Positions 34,181 to 43,167 of a stretch of DNA of 64,000 bases are shown in pieces. The stretch's first letter is position 1. Each line of letters begins with the position of its first letter. The DNA comes from CAZGUH01 sp964529005 (GTDB lineage Bacteria; Actinomycetota; Acidimicrobiia; Acidimicrobiales; Ilumatobacteraceae): assembly GCA_964529005.1 (NCBI GenBank), contig CAZGUH010000004.1, positions 79,453 to 143,452 of the forward strand. Reading direction: 5' to 3'. The notes under the pieces were generated by a model. It saw nothing but the letters and a program-made list of their open reading frames with translations. It did no database searches and had not been told where the DNA came from. The position numbers and the translations under genes are program-made.

Positions 34181-35145
34181 CCACGATGCGCTATCGGGAG
34201 GCGGTCGCCGCCACCCTTCGACAGGAGATGCTCCGCGACGATCGGGTCTTCATCATCGGTGAAGACGTCGGCTGGAACATGATGGGCGTCACGAAGGGGT
34301 TCGTGGACGAGTTCGGCCGAGATCGCGTGCTCGACACACCGATCGCCGAAGCCGGGTTCCTCGGTCTCGCCGCGGGCGCTGCGATGGTCGGGATGCGACC
34401 GGTGGTCGACTTGATGATCGCCCCGTTCATGTACGTCGCCTTCGATCAACTGGTCTCGATCATCTCCAAGACGACCTACCTGTACGGCGGGCAGGCGAGC
34501 ATGCCGATCACCGTCCGGGCGGCGATGTTCTACGACGGGGCGGTCGCCGCGCAACACAGCGACCGCCCTCTCGCCACGCTGATGACCATTCCCGGGCTCA
34601 AGCTGGCCGCCCCGTCCTCGCCCGCCGACGCCAAGGGATTGCTGGCAACCGCGATCCGCGACGACGATCCGGTGGTCTGCCTCGACGACGCGACCGTCGC
34701 ACGGATCAGCGAGGACGTGCCCGACGGCGACTACCTCATCCCGTTCGGTCATGCCGCGGTGAAGCGAGAGGGATCCGACGTCACCATCGTGGCCATCGCC
34801 GGGTCGGTCTGGCATGCCTTGGCCGCCGCCGACCAGTTGGCTCGCGAGGGCACGTCGTGCGAGGTGATCGACCCGCGCACGATCGTTCCGCTCGACGTCG
34901 ACACGATCCTCCGATCGGTCGCCAAGACCGGCCGGCTCGTCCTCGCCGATCCGTCGAACGAGATGGGCAGCGTGGCCAGCGAGATCTCCGCGATCGTCGC
35001 CGAGCACGGGTTCTCCTCGCTCAGGGCCCCGATCGCGCGGGTGACCGCCCCGCACATCCACGTGCCGTTCAGCCCCACGCTCGAGACCGGCTTCTACCCC
35101 ACCGAGGAGCGCATCAGCGCTGCCGTGCGGGCGGTGCTGGGCTGA
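34177..35145 (+). CDS. Thiamine-dependent dehydrogenase E1 component, beta subunit
   Basis: A 322-residue partner of the E1 alpha protein. It has the transketolase pyrimidine domain (GEDVGWNMMGVTKGF, DTPIAEAGFLGLAAGAA) and C-terminal domain (EVIDPRTIVPLDVDTI). The GTG start at 34177 overlaps the alpha stop. Typical E1 beta proteins are about 325-340 residues, so it is full length. It is the last gene of the cupin/E1 operon; 93 bases follow before the glycosidase operon. Confidence 0.92.
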   Translation: MTTMRYREAVAATLRQEMLRDDRVFIIGEDVGWNMMGVTKGFVDEFGRDRVLDTPIAEAGFLGLAAGAAMVGMRPVVDLMIAPFMYVAFDQLVSIISKTTYLYGGQASMPITVRAAMFYDGAVAAQHSDRPLATLMTIPGLKLAAPSSPADAKGLLATAIRDDDPVVCLDDATVARISEDVPDGDYLIPFGHAAVKREGSDVTIVAIAGSVWHALAAADQLAREGTSCEVIDPRTIVPLDVDTILRSVAKTGRLVLADPSNEMGSVASEISAIVAEHGFSSLRAPIARVTAPHIHVPFSPTLETGFYPTEERISAAVRAVLG

Positions 35146-35161
35146 GCAGCGCAGCACCTGG

Positions 35162-35181
35162 TTATCAACTATCGATACTCG
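35162..35181. promoter_or_regulatory. Motif A site 4, upstream of the GH106-like operon
   Basis: Reads TTATCAACTATCGATACTCG with a complete TATCGATA core. It lies 57-76 bases before the ATG at 35239, placing it over or next to the promoter of the plus-strand glycosidase operon. Confidence 0.58.
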
Positions 35182-35238
35182 CGTCAACGATGGTAGGGTG
35201 CGCCCGTACGCGAGGCGCACACGCGCAGGGGGAAACGA

Positions 35239-37449
35239 ATGGCACGTGGGATCGGCGTGGCGAATCCGGCTGACGTCTCCGTCGACGAACCGGCGACCCT
35301 CGACCGGCTCTTCGACGCTCCCCCGGCCACGTTCTCCCCGACACCGTTCTGGTGGTGGGGCGGCGAGCGGCTCGATGCGGACCGGCTGCGCTGGCAGCTC
35401 GACCGGCTCGTCGAGGGCGGGGTCCGCAATGTGATCGTCATCCACCTCGCGCCGTCGGGTCCGATGCACGGGTCACCGCCCGACGACCCGCAGTGGTTCA
35501 GCGACGAATGGTGGACGCAGTTCCGCCAGATGTGCGACCACGCTCGGCGTGTCGGCGTCGGCGTGTGGTTCTACGACCAGATCGGCGCCGCCGGGGGCAA
35601 CATGCCCGGGCAGCTCAGCACGATCGATCCGGACCTCGTCGGCTGGTTCCTCGACCGCGTGGTCGTCGAGACGGACGGGAGCGCGACGATCACCTGCCCG
35701 GACGGCGGCGAACCCGTCGCCGGCGCGGCGCTCGCGCTCGACGGCGACGGCCGGGTGAGCGCCGTCACGGCGGTTCCGATCGAGGGTCGCGAGCTGCGGT
35801 GGACCGGGCACGGCCGCCATCGCGTGATGCTGGCCTACGCACGCCGCCAGGGATACGACTGCCTCTCCGCGCGCGGTGGGGCGGCGCTGATCGACGCGAT
35901 CCACGGCGAGTTCGAACGCCGCCTTCCCGAGTACCTCGGCGATCCGATCCGCGGCAGCTGGCAAGACGAGATGTTGCGCTTCGGCACGTGGACCCGCGGG
36001 TTCGACGACGACTTCCACGCGCAGCACGGCTATCGGCTGGCGGACCACATCAGCGCGCTGTGGGAAGGCGACGACGAGACCTCGCGCAAGGTGCGCACCG
36101 ACTATCACGCGACGCGCACCGCGCGCGCCGAGGCCTCGTTCTTCCGTCCCCTGCACGAATGGCACGAACGCCACGGGATGCTCATGGGGTGCGACCAGCA
36201 GCGCCCGGCGCGCGCGGGTCACCCTCTCGCCGCCGCGCAGCTGTACGGGGAGTACATGGCCACGCACCGCTGGCTGAGCGCGCCCGGCAGTGATCAGGCG
36301 GGAGACGGGAACGTCCACAGCTCGATGGCGCACCTCTACGAACGGCCGCGGGCGTCGGTCCTCGCGTTCCACACCAGCGGCTGGGGCGGCACCCTGGAGG
36401 AGACGTTCGACTGGCTCGTGCCGTGGCTGCGCGCGGGCATCAACCTCTATGTGCCGCACGCGGTCTACTACTCGACGCGTGGCGGGTGGTACGAGTGGGC
36501 TGCGCCGTCGACGTGCTGGCGCCAGCCGTACTGGCGCCACTACCCGGTGTTCGCCACCGCGGTCAGCCGCCTGTGTGCCGTGCTGTCACAGGGCACGCAC
36601 TGTTGTGACGTCGCCGTTCTGTACCCGTCGACGACGATCCATGCCCACCTCCCCGTCGACGAGCCGATCCGCCAGCTGGTGCTGCCGGGCCCCGACCCGT
36701 CCCCGCTGATGCAGCCAGCGCTCGAGGCACAAGACGTCTACCTGCGTCTCGTCGGGCGAATGGACTGGAAGAACGCCGCTCCGGGCCTTCTCGATCGCGA
36801 CCGTCGCGACTTCGACGTCATCGACGAGGCGAGCGTCCAGCGTGCGACCTGCGTGGACGGCGAGCTGCGCGTCGCCGGCGAGGCGTACAAGGTGGTGGTG
36901 TTGCCCAGCTGCCGGGTGATCGAGGCCGGCACTGCGGCCGCGCTCGTGCGGTTCGTCGACAGCGGTGGCCACGTCGTCGTCGTCGGAGCGCCTCCGGAGT
37001 TCGCCGCAGGACGCGACGGCGACGACACCGCGGTGCGCGCCTTGACCGATCTCGTCCGCTCCGGCGCAGTGCGCCACGTGGACGACGCCGACGATGTCGG
37101 GGTCGCCCTCGCACCGGTGGACCGGCGCGTCGACGCTCCGGTGCCGACGCTGCTCCGCCGGGTCGGCGATCGCCACGTGTTGTTCGTCCCGGCCGCTCAC
37201 CCCAGCGCCACGGTCGTGCACTACGGGGACGAGATGGAGGCCGCGGACTACGACTTCGACCCTGGGCGCTACGCCGCGCAGATGCGCATCACGGTCCGCG
37301 ACGTCGCCGGATCTCCCGCCGTGTGGGATGTGTTCACCGGCGAGCGCAGGGAACTTCCCGTCACCTCGCGCGATGCGCGCACGACCGAGGTGACCGTCCC
37401 GCTCGACGGCGCGCCGAGCGCCTTGATCGTCTGGGAGAACGACACATGA
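35239..37449 (+). CDS. GH106-like glycoside hydrolase, catalytic part
   Basis: A 736-residue protein resembling the N-terminal catalytic part of GH106 alpha-L-rhamnosidases. It opens with PFWWWGGERLDADRLRWQL and GGVRNVIVIH, the family's barrel entry, and has SWQDEMLRFGTWTRGFDDDF where the family places an acidic catalytic segment. A GATase-like region around VVLPSCRVIEAG follows. No signal peptide is seen, so it should act in the cytosol on an imported glycoside. The C-terminal beta-sandwich domains that complete GH106 enzymes are missing from this chain and appear in the next gene, which overlaps by 4 bases. Confidence 0.7.
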   Translation: MARGIGVANPADVSVDEPATLDRLFDAPPATFSPTPFWWWGGERLDADRLRWQLDRLVEGGVRNVIVIHLAPSGPMHGSPPDDPQWFSDEWWTQFRQMCDHARRVGVGVWFYDQIGAAGGNMPGQLSTIDPDLVGWFLDRVVVETDGSATITCPDGGEPVAGAALALDGDGRVSAVTAVPIEGRELRWTGHGRHRVMLAYARRQGYDCLSARGGAALIDAIHGEFERRLPEYLGDPIRGSWQDEMLRFGTWTRGFDDDFHAQHGYRLADHISALWEGDDETSRKVRTDYHATRTARAEASFFRPLHEWHERHGMLMGCDQQRPARAGHPLAAAQLYGEYMATHRWLSAPGSDQAGDGNVHSSMAHLYERPRASVLAFHTSGWGGTLEETFDWLVPWLRAGINLYVPHAVYYSTRGGWYEWAAPSTCWRQPYWRHYPVFATAVSRLCAVLSQGTHCCDVAVLYPSTTIHAHLPVDEPIRQLVLPGPDPSPLMQPALEAQDVYLRLVGRMDWKNAAPGLLDRDRRDFDVIDEASVQRATCVDGELRVAGEAYKVVVLPSCRVIEAGTAAALVRFVDSGGHVVVVGAPPEFAAGRDGDDTAVRALTDLVRSGAVRHVDDADDVGVALAPVDRRVDAPVPTLLRRVGDRHVLFVPAAHPSATVVHYGDEMEAADYDFDPGRYAAQMRITVRDVAGSPAVWDVFTGERRELPVTSRDARTTEVTVPLDGAPSALIVWENDT

Positions 37450-39326
37450 CCGAGGTCGCAGCCGGCGACACGATCGTCCTCGACGGGCCGTGGGAGAGCA
37501 CGATCGTCCAGACCATCGACAACGAGTGGGGCGACCTCGCGCTGCCCCCGCACGCCGGGCCGCCACCGGTGCAGGCGTGGCGGATGGAACATCGTGACGA
37601 CGTCGACGACGTCGGGCTCGCCGAGCGTTGGTACGACGACGCCGGCACGGACGGCTGGACGGCGACCCGGGTCACGTTCGGGCCGCACGCCGTGATGATC
37701 GGGCCGATGCCCGCCGACGCCTGTCCGCCGCCGCTGACACCACAGCAGGTGGCCGCCGCCGTCGACGGCGCCTCCCCGCTCGCCGAGGACTGGCAGGTCG
37801 TCGAGTACTCCGACCGCTACGGCATCGAGAAGGACCCGGGCCACTTCTTCTCGGGACCGAAGGGCTTCGTTCCCGAGGAGTTCCTGCACTTCGCCGGGCT
37901 CGAACCGGGCATGTCCGTACAGCTGCGCGCGTTCGTCGTCGTCGACGAGGACGCCTCCGCGCACCTCGCCGTCGGCGCCCCGGCGTGCAAGCAGGTCTGG
38001 TGGAACGGCACGGAGCTGGAGGCGGATCCGGGCGGCTACCACATGATCACCCCGCTGCGGGTACAGGCCGGCGTCAACGTCCTCGAGCTGCGCATCTCCC
38101 GGTCGCACGACCCGTACTCGTCTGCGATGTTCACCGCGTACCCACCGCGAGCGTCGTGGGCGCTGGTGCGCGACCCGGCGAGCTATCGGCGTCCCGAATG
38201 GGTGAGAGCAGGCGACGACGCCACCGGACCGACGACGTTCTCACACGTGTTCGACGTCCCGTTCGTGCCCCGGGCGGGCGCACTCCATGTCGGCGGCGCA
38301 GGCCGCATCAGCGTCTCCGTGAACGGGACCACGATCGGCGGCCAGGGCGCGGGCGGCTACTACGACGACGCGGCGGCGGAGATGCCGTGGGTCGTGCGCT
38401 ACCCGTTGACGAACCTGCGCCGGGGGTCGAACGAGATCGAGATCCGGCTCGACGGCGACGCCTCGCGCCGCCCGGTCCTCGTCGACGCCGTCGCCGACGA
38501 CGGCGCCGGAACGCACGCCACGCTGATCACAGATCACACGTGGACGGCGACCACCGGTGCGGCGCGCTCGGCTGTCACGGTGACGCGCGACCAATGGTTC
38601 GATCCGCGGCATGTGGTCGTGCGGCCCCGGCCGCATCCACTGCCGCGTGCCGGCGCGATCGGCGGGCAGCTCGACGAGGAGGGTGTCGTCGTCCGATCGC
38701 GCTCGGCAGCGTCGATGCGATCCCACGTCGAGTGGTTCCGCTTCCCGATGCCACCCGGCACGACACGCGTCACCCTTCCGGTCGTGGGCGAGGCGCGATG
38801 CTTCGTCGACGGGCACGAGCACCCGGTCGTCGACGGCGTCGTCGACGTCGACGGGCACGGCAGCCCGTGGCGGGTGTGCACGGTGCGCATCGACGGCCCA
38901 CCGGGACGATCGAGAGGTGACCTGTGGCGCGGCCCGGCGATCTTCGACGTGGGCACTGGCTGCATCGAGACCGGTGATTGGGCTGCGATGGGACTCGCTG
39001 CGTATTCCGGCGGCGTCTGCTACCGCCGCACGATCGAGCTGGCGGCGAACGCGCGAACGGTTCTCTCGCTCGGTCGGGTCCGCGGAAGCGCCGAAGTGCG
39101 GCTCGACGGCGATCTGGTCGGGGTCCGGGTGTGTGGTCCGTGGACGTTCGAGCTGCCTCGCGTCTCCCGAACAGGGCAGCACACGCTCGAGGTCCTGGTC
39201 TTCAACACGATCGCGCCCCTCCTCGATGCCAGCACGCCGACGACATGCATCTACTCGCCGCAGGTGCATTCCGGCCTGCTCGGACCCGTCACCCTCCGCG
39301 CCGTCGAAGGAGATCCCCGCGCATGA
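37446..39326 (+). CDS. Beta-sandwich partner of the GH106-like hydrolase
   Basis: A 626-residue protein built of repeated beta-rich modules. Segments such as AHLAVGAPACKQVWWNG, VQAGVNVLELRIS, GRISVSVNGTTIGG and LRRGSNEIEIRLDGD have the pattern of galactose-binding-like jelly rolls found after the catalytic barrel in GH106 and GH2-like enzymes. The end part, with GSAEVRLDGDLVGVRVCGPW and a PQVHSGLLGPVTL tail, closely follows the C-terminal end of long rhamnosidase-type proteins. ATG at 37446 in an ATGA overlap. Most likely it forms a complex with the preceding protein; an independent carbohydrate-binding role is less likely. Confidence 0.65.
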   Translation: MTEVAAGDTIVLDGPWESTIVQTIDNEWGDLALPPHAGPPPVQAWRMEHRDDVDDVGLAERWYDDAGTDGWTATRVTFGPHAVMIGPMPADACPPPLTPQQVAAAVDGASPLAEDWQVVEYSDRYGIEKDPGHFFSGPKGFVPEEFLHFAGLEPGMSVQLRAFVVVDEDASAHLAVGAPACKQVWWNGTELEADPGGYHMITPLRVQAGVNVLELRISRSHDPYSSAMFTAYPPRASWALVRDPASYRRPEWVRAGDDATGPTTFSHVFDVPFVPRAGALHVGGAGRISVSVNGTTIGGQGAGGYYDDAAAEMPWVVRYPLTNLRRGSNEIEIRLDGDASRRPVLVDAVADDGAGTHATLITDHTWTATTGAARSAVTVTRDQWFDPRHVVVRPRPHPLPRAGAIGGQLDEEGVVVRSRSAASMRSHVEWFRFPMPPGTTRVTLPVVGEARCFVDGHEHPVVDGVVDVDGHGSPWRVCTVRIDGPPGRSRGDLWRGPAIFDVGTGCIETGDWAAMGLAAYSGGVCYRRTIELAANARTVLSLGRVRGSAEVRLDGDLVGVRVCGPWTFELPRVSRTGQHTLEVLVFNTIAPLLDASTPTTCIYSPQVHSGLLGPVTLRAVEGDPRA

Positions 39327-40837
39327 ACGTCGACGTGACCACCGCCTGCGGCCGTGTGACAGGCGTGATGCAGGACGGCATCGCCGTGTTCCGCGGCATT
39401 CCCTACGCCGCGGCGCCGGTCGGCGCGGCCCGCTTCGCTGCGCCGCGACCGCCGGAGAAGTGGGACGGCGCCCGGGACTGTCGCTCGTTCGGACCGATCA
39501 GCCCGCAGGCGCCGCCTCCCGGCGACTACGCGCCGATCTTCGCGCCGCGCCTGCCCCAAGGCGAGGACAGCCTGAACCTCAACGTGTGGACACCCGACCT
39601 CGGCGCCACGGGCCTCCCCGTCCTGGTGTGGATCCACGGCGGCGGCTACATGATCGGCGCCGGGTCGGAGTCGTACTACGACGGCTCGTCGTTCGCTCGC
39701 GACGGAGTCGTGTGCGTCACGATCAACTACCGCCTCGGCCCGGCCGGCTTCCTCTGCGTCGGCGAGGGGGAGAACGGCAGCTTCGGGCAGCTCGACATGA
39801 TCGCCGCGCTCCGTTGGGTCCAGGAGAACATCGCCGCGTTCGGCGGCGACCCGGCGCGCGTCACGGCCGCAGGAGAGTCCGCTGGGGGGATGGCGATCGG
39901 CACCCTGCTCGGCACCCCGGCCGCGCGCGGGTTGTTCTCTCGTGCGATCGCGCAGAGCGGCGCTGCCCACCACGGCCTCGATCTGGAGACCGCGAGGATG
40001 GTGGCGCGCGAGTGCTGCGCTCGCGCCGGCGTGTCGCCCGACGACCTGGAGGGTTTGCGCTCCGTCCCGTGGCGTCGATTCGCAGAGATCCAAGCGGAGA
40101 TCAACGACGACATCGCGGCGACGCAGGACGAGAGCCGGTACGGGCCGGAGATCGTCTCGACGGGGATGCCGTGGCAACCGGTGATCGGCGCCGGCCTCGT
40201 TCCCCGACGCCCGATCGAGGCCATCGCCGACGGCGAGGCCGCCGGCATCGATCTGCTCATCGGGTACACAGCCGAGGAGGACCGCCTGTTCTTCGGCATC
40301 GAGCGGCCAGCGATCACGATGGACGTGGTCCGCGCCGTGTACGGCGCGACGTTCGGTGAGCGAGGCGCCGAGGCGTTCGCGACGTACGCCCGCCGCCGTC
40401 ACGATCCCGACGATCCGTTGGAGATGCTCGCCGCGATCGAGACCGACCGCATGTTCCGCATCCCCGCGCTGCGATGCGCCGCCGCGCACGCAGCGCATCA
40501 TCGCCGCACGTTCCTCTACCAGATGTCGTGGCCGTCACCGGCGTTCGACGGGCGGATCGGCGCCGCCCACGCCACGGACCTGCCGTTCATGTGGCACAAC
40601 CTGGGCGATCTGCTCTGCCAGCAACTCGTCGGTGACACGGCGCCGGTGTCGCTCGCCGACGAGATGCACGGGGCCTGGGTCACGTTCGTCACCGACGGCG
40701 TGCCCCGCCACCCCACGCTGCCGGAGTGGCCGGCCTACGACGCGAGCTCTCGATCGCTGATGGACTTCGACGTCCCGTCGACGGTTCGCTGCGCCCATCC
40801 GACCGACGAAACCGAGCTCTGGGACGGGCTTCGCTGA
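39323..40837 (+). CDS. Type B carboxylesterase
   Basis: A 504-residue carboxylesterase/lipase-family hydrolase. It has the entry FRGIPYAAAPVGAARF, the oxyanion-hole IHGGGYMIG, the nucleophile elbow AAGESAGGMA with Ser, a Glu in GYTAEEDRLFF and a His in GAAHATDLPFMW. There is no signal peptide. ATG at 39323 in an ATGA overlap with GAAGGAGA upstream. In this operon it probably removes an ester (acetyl, feruloyl or similar) from the glycoside that the GH106-like pair cleaves. Convergent with the erythromycin-esterase-like gene. Confidence 0.9.
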   Translation: MNVDVTTACGRVTGVMQDGIAVFRGIPYAAAPVGAARFAAPRPPEKWDGARDCRSFGPISPQAPPPGDYAPIFAPRLPQGEDSLNLNVWTPDLGATGLPVLVWIHGGGYMIGAGSESYYDGSSFARDGVVCVTINYRLGPAGFLCVGEGENGSFGQLDMIAALRWVQENIAAFGGDPARVTAAGESAGGMAIGTLLGTPAARGLFSRAIAQSGAAHHGLDLETARMVARECCARAGVSPDDLEGLRSVPWRRFAEIQAEINDDIAATQDESRYGPEIVSTGMPWQPVIGAGLVPRRPIEAIADGEAAGIDLLIGYTAEEDRLFFGIERPAITMDVVRAVYGATFGERGAEAFATYARRRHDPDDPLEMLAAIETDRMFRIPALRCAAAHAAHHRRTFLYQMSWPSPAFDGRIGAAHATDLPFMWHNLGDLLCQQLVGDTAPVSLADEMHGAWVTFVTDGVPRHPTLPEWPAYDASSRSLMDFDVPSTVRCAHPTDETELWDGLR

Positions 40838-40889
40838 CGGCAGGCCGCCGGCGACGCCCAGCGCGGCGTACGGCCGATGCGCTACTCCG

Positions 40890-42251
40890 TCACGCGTCGA
40901 GGCCATGCCGAGCGCCGAGCCACTCGACGAACCCGCTCGCCGTGGTGGTCGGCACCGTGATCACCGCGTCGAACGCGTTCACGACGTCGAGGTCCACGAA
41001 CTGATCGGACATCGACATCTTGCCGACGCGAACGTCGCGTCGACCGCGCAGGGGACGGAGGTCGACGGCGCTCAAGCCGACGTCGGCCGCGGCCAGCGCG
41101 GCTTCGATGCTGCCCTCCACCGGCGCGGGCACCGGCGACGGTTCCAGTCGCAACCCCTTGTACCAGTCCGGCGCGTGGTCCATCAGCACGGTGTCGCCAC
41201 CGCCCGAGGTCACCGCGATCGACACGAAGTCGTCGCCGAACTCCTGCGCCAGGAAGTATCCGAGGACGAAGTGGTCGATCTCGCCGTCGTCGTGCGCCAC
41301 GAGCTGATCGTCACCGTCGCCGGACCAGCTCGTCCACCGCCCCATCCACGGCAGGCGCTGGAGGTGGGCGTTCGCCGCGGCCATGACGACCTTGGTCTCG
41401 GGCGCGGAGCGCTCCAGCAGCCACGAGATCGACTCCGCCATGAACGAGTCACGCGCGCTGCCCACGCCGAACACCCAGTCGTCGTCGTTCCAGATCGAGC
41501 TGAGCTCACGATGGTGGAGGTCGAGACACCACGCGCTGCGCAGCGAGCGCAGCGCGACGTCGTACGCCGCCGTCCCCGTTCGGGCGCGGTAGTGCGGGCC
41601 CAGGTACTCGAACCGGCGGAGGAGGTGGCTCAACGCCGCAGCGAGCTCGTCGCGAGCTGCCTGCGGCATCGCGCCGAAGCGCGGGATGCTCTCGAACAAC
41701 GAGCCACCTGCGTAGGCCGTGGCCAGCGCGCGAACCCGCTCCACCATCGCCAGCGTGGCCGGATCGATCGCCCGCACGAAGTCTGCGACGAGGTCGAGGG
41801 CCGGCTCGAGCGACGCCAACGACGCCGGACAATCGATACCGAAGTACCGCACCGGCGACGCGCCGGACATGTTGCGCTCGCGCATCCAGCGGAGGTGCTC
41901 GCGCAGCTCCTCGCATCGGCCCATGTCGGTGTGGAATCCCGCCGCGACGATCTCGTCGCCGTCACCGTCGCCGCCGTCGACCCAGCGAGCGACCGCGATC
42001 CCCTCGCTGAACGGCGCCTCGGGAGCGAAGTGGGTGAAGCCGCACCGTTCCACGAGGAAGCGGCACAGGCGATGGCGCAGCGTGAAGAACTCGCGCACGT
42101 GGTGCGTGTTCTCGCCGATCGCGACCACGCGGGCATCTCCGATCAGGTCACGCAGTGGCTCGAGGTCGTCCAGCGGCGCCTCGGGATCGAGGGTCGCCAT
42201 CTCGACCGCGTGGCTGCGCACGTACTCTTCGAGCGAACTCGACGTCGTCAT
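40890..42251 (-). CDS. Erythromycin esterase family protein
   Basis: A 453-residue protein of the EreA/EreB-like hydrolase family. The core motif GENTHHVREF corresponds to the family GExxHG region with its catalytic His. HFAPEAPFSEG carries a conserved Glu, YFGIDCP and AAANAHLQR follow, and the WTSW/GEIDHFVLGYF segments are typical. Members include macrolide esterases and many enzymes of unknown substrate, so antibiotic resistance should not be assumed. It follows the SDR gene by 39 bases on the same strand. It may cleave a lactone or succinate-like ester of the compounds degraded here. Confidence 0.85.
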   Translation of the reverse strand: MTTSSSLEEYVRSHAVEMATLDPEAPLDDLEPLRDLIGDARVVAIGENTHHVREFFTLRHRLCRFLVERCGFTHFAPEAPFSEGIAVARWVDGGDGDGDEIVAAGFHTDMGRCEELREHLRWMRERNMSGASPVRYFGIDCPASLASLEPALDLVADFVRAIDPATLAMVERVRALATAYAGGSLFESIPRFGAMPQAARDELAAALSHLLRRFEYLGPHYRARTGTAAYDVALRSLRSAWCLDLHHRELSSIWNDDDWVFGVGSARDSFMAESISWLLERSAPETKVVMAAANAHLQRLPWMGRWTSWSGDGDDQLVAHDDGEIDHFVLGYFLAQEFGDDFVSIAVTSGGGDTVLMDHAPDWYKGLRLEPSPVPAPVEGSIEAALAAADVGLSAVDLRPLRGRRDVRVGKMSMSDQFVDLDVVNAFDAVITVPTTTASGFVEWLGARHGLDA

Positions 42252-42290
42252 CCGTCTCCCCTTCCTGGCTTCGTCCTCGTTGGTCGCGCG

Positions 42291-43091
42291 TCAAGTCGGC
42301 TGCGGCGCTCGAACGGCAGCGCTCGCCTGCACGAGCGGCTGGAGCAGCGACGCTGTGAATCCTCCGTCGACCGCGATCACGGCGCCGGTCACGAAGCTGG
42401 CGTCCTCGCTGGCGAGGAACGCCACCACCTGGCCGACTTCCTCGGCGCGGCCGACCCGGCCGATCGGATGGACCTTGCCGTACTCGTCGAGCGCGTCCTC
42501 GATGGCGTGGACCTTCCGTCCGAGGATCGGCGTGTCGACCACCGCCGGGGCGACCGCGTTCACGCGGATGTTGGAGGCGGCGAGGTCGATGGCCGCGCAC
42601 TTCACCAGCCCGACGGCGCCGAACTTGCTGGCGCAGTACGCAGCGGAGAGCGGCCCTCCACCCAGCCCTGCGGCCGACGCCGTCACCACGATCGCCCCGC
42701 CACCGGCATCGGCGATCGCCCGGCCGAACACTTGCAACCCGGACAGCACACCGCCGAGGTTGATCGCCATCATGCTGTCCCACTCGTGGCGAGCGATGTC
42801 GAAGAGATGCCGACCGTACGACACGCCGGCGTTCAGGTGGGCGACGTGCAGCTGCCCGAATCGATCGAGGACCTCCTCCAGCGCTGCGTCGTGGGCGTCG
42901 GGCTGCGTGACGTCGAGCTGCACCGCGATCGCGCCTGGCCCGATCAGGTCGGCTATGCGCTGCGCTCGCTCGTGGTCGATGTCGGCGCAGGCGACGCGTG
43001 CGCCTTCCTGTGCCAGCACGCGCGCGCTCGCCGCGCCGATGCCCGACCCGGCGCCCGTGACGATCGCAGACCTTCCCTCGAGCCTTCCCAA
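42291..43091 (-). CDS. SDR family oxidoreductase
   Basis: A 266-residue classical SDR. TGAGSGIG is at about residues 12-19, Asp of the second strand (CADID) suggests NAD preference, and the catalytic Ser139, Tyr152 and Lys156 (YCASK) are in place. The end FVTGAVIAVDGG is canonical. The best start is TTG at 43091 with GGGGGGCAAGCA upstream. An ATG at 43139 overlaps motif A and would add unrelated residues. First gene of a two-gene unit with the esterase homologue. Confidence 0.88.
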   Translation of the reverse strand: MGRLEGRSAIVTGAGSGIGAASARVLAQEGARVACADIDHERAQRIADLIGPGAIAVQLDVTQPDAHDAALEEVLDRFGQLHVAHLNAGVSYGRHLFDIARHEWDSMMAINLGGVLSGLQVFGRAIADAGGGAIVVTASAAGLGGGPLSAAYCASKFGAVGLVKCAAIDLAASNIRVNAVAPAVVDTPILGRKVHAIEDALDEYGKVHPIGRVGRAEEVGQVVAFLASEDASFVTGAVIAVDGGFTASLLQPLVQASAAVRAPQPT

Positions 43092-43140
43092 TGCTTGCCC
43101 CCCAGGCGAACGCGCTCTTCGCCCGCGATCATAGATCATC

Positions 43141-43156
43141 GAGTATCGATAACAAG
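43141..43156. promoter_or_regulatory. Motif A site 5, upstream of the SDR/esterase operon
   Basis: On the minus strand CTTGTTATCGATACTC, with a perfect TATCGATA core, 50-65 bases upstream of the TTG start at 43091. The TTGTC arm is shortened to TTGT. Confidence 0.55.
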
Positions 43157-43167
43157 CGGCTCGTTGC

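Noticed and set aside
35239..39326. GH106 split caused by a frameshift or nonsense error
   Set aside because: The second gene has its own ATG in an ATGA overlap with a clean stop, and the first protein ends with a natural-looking polar tail. A single base change would not restore a smooth fusion.
40890..42251. Macrolide resistance gene
   Set aside because: The protein belongs to the erythromycin esterase family, but the family is broad and its operon partner is a catabolic SDR. Resistance is not supported by sequence alone.
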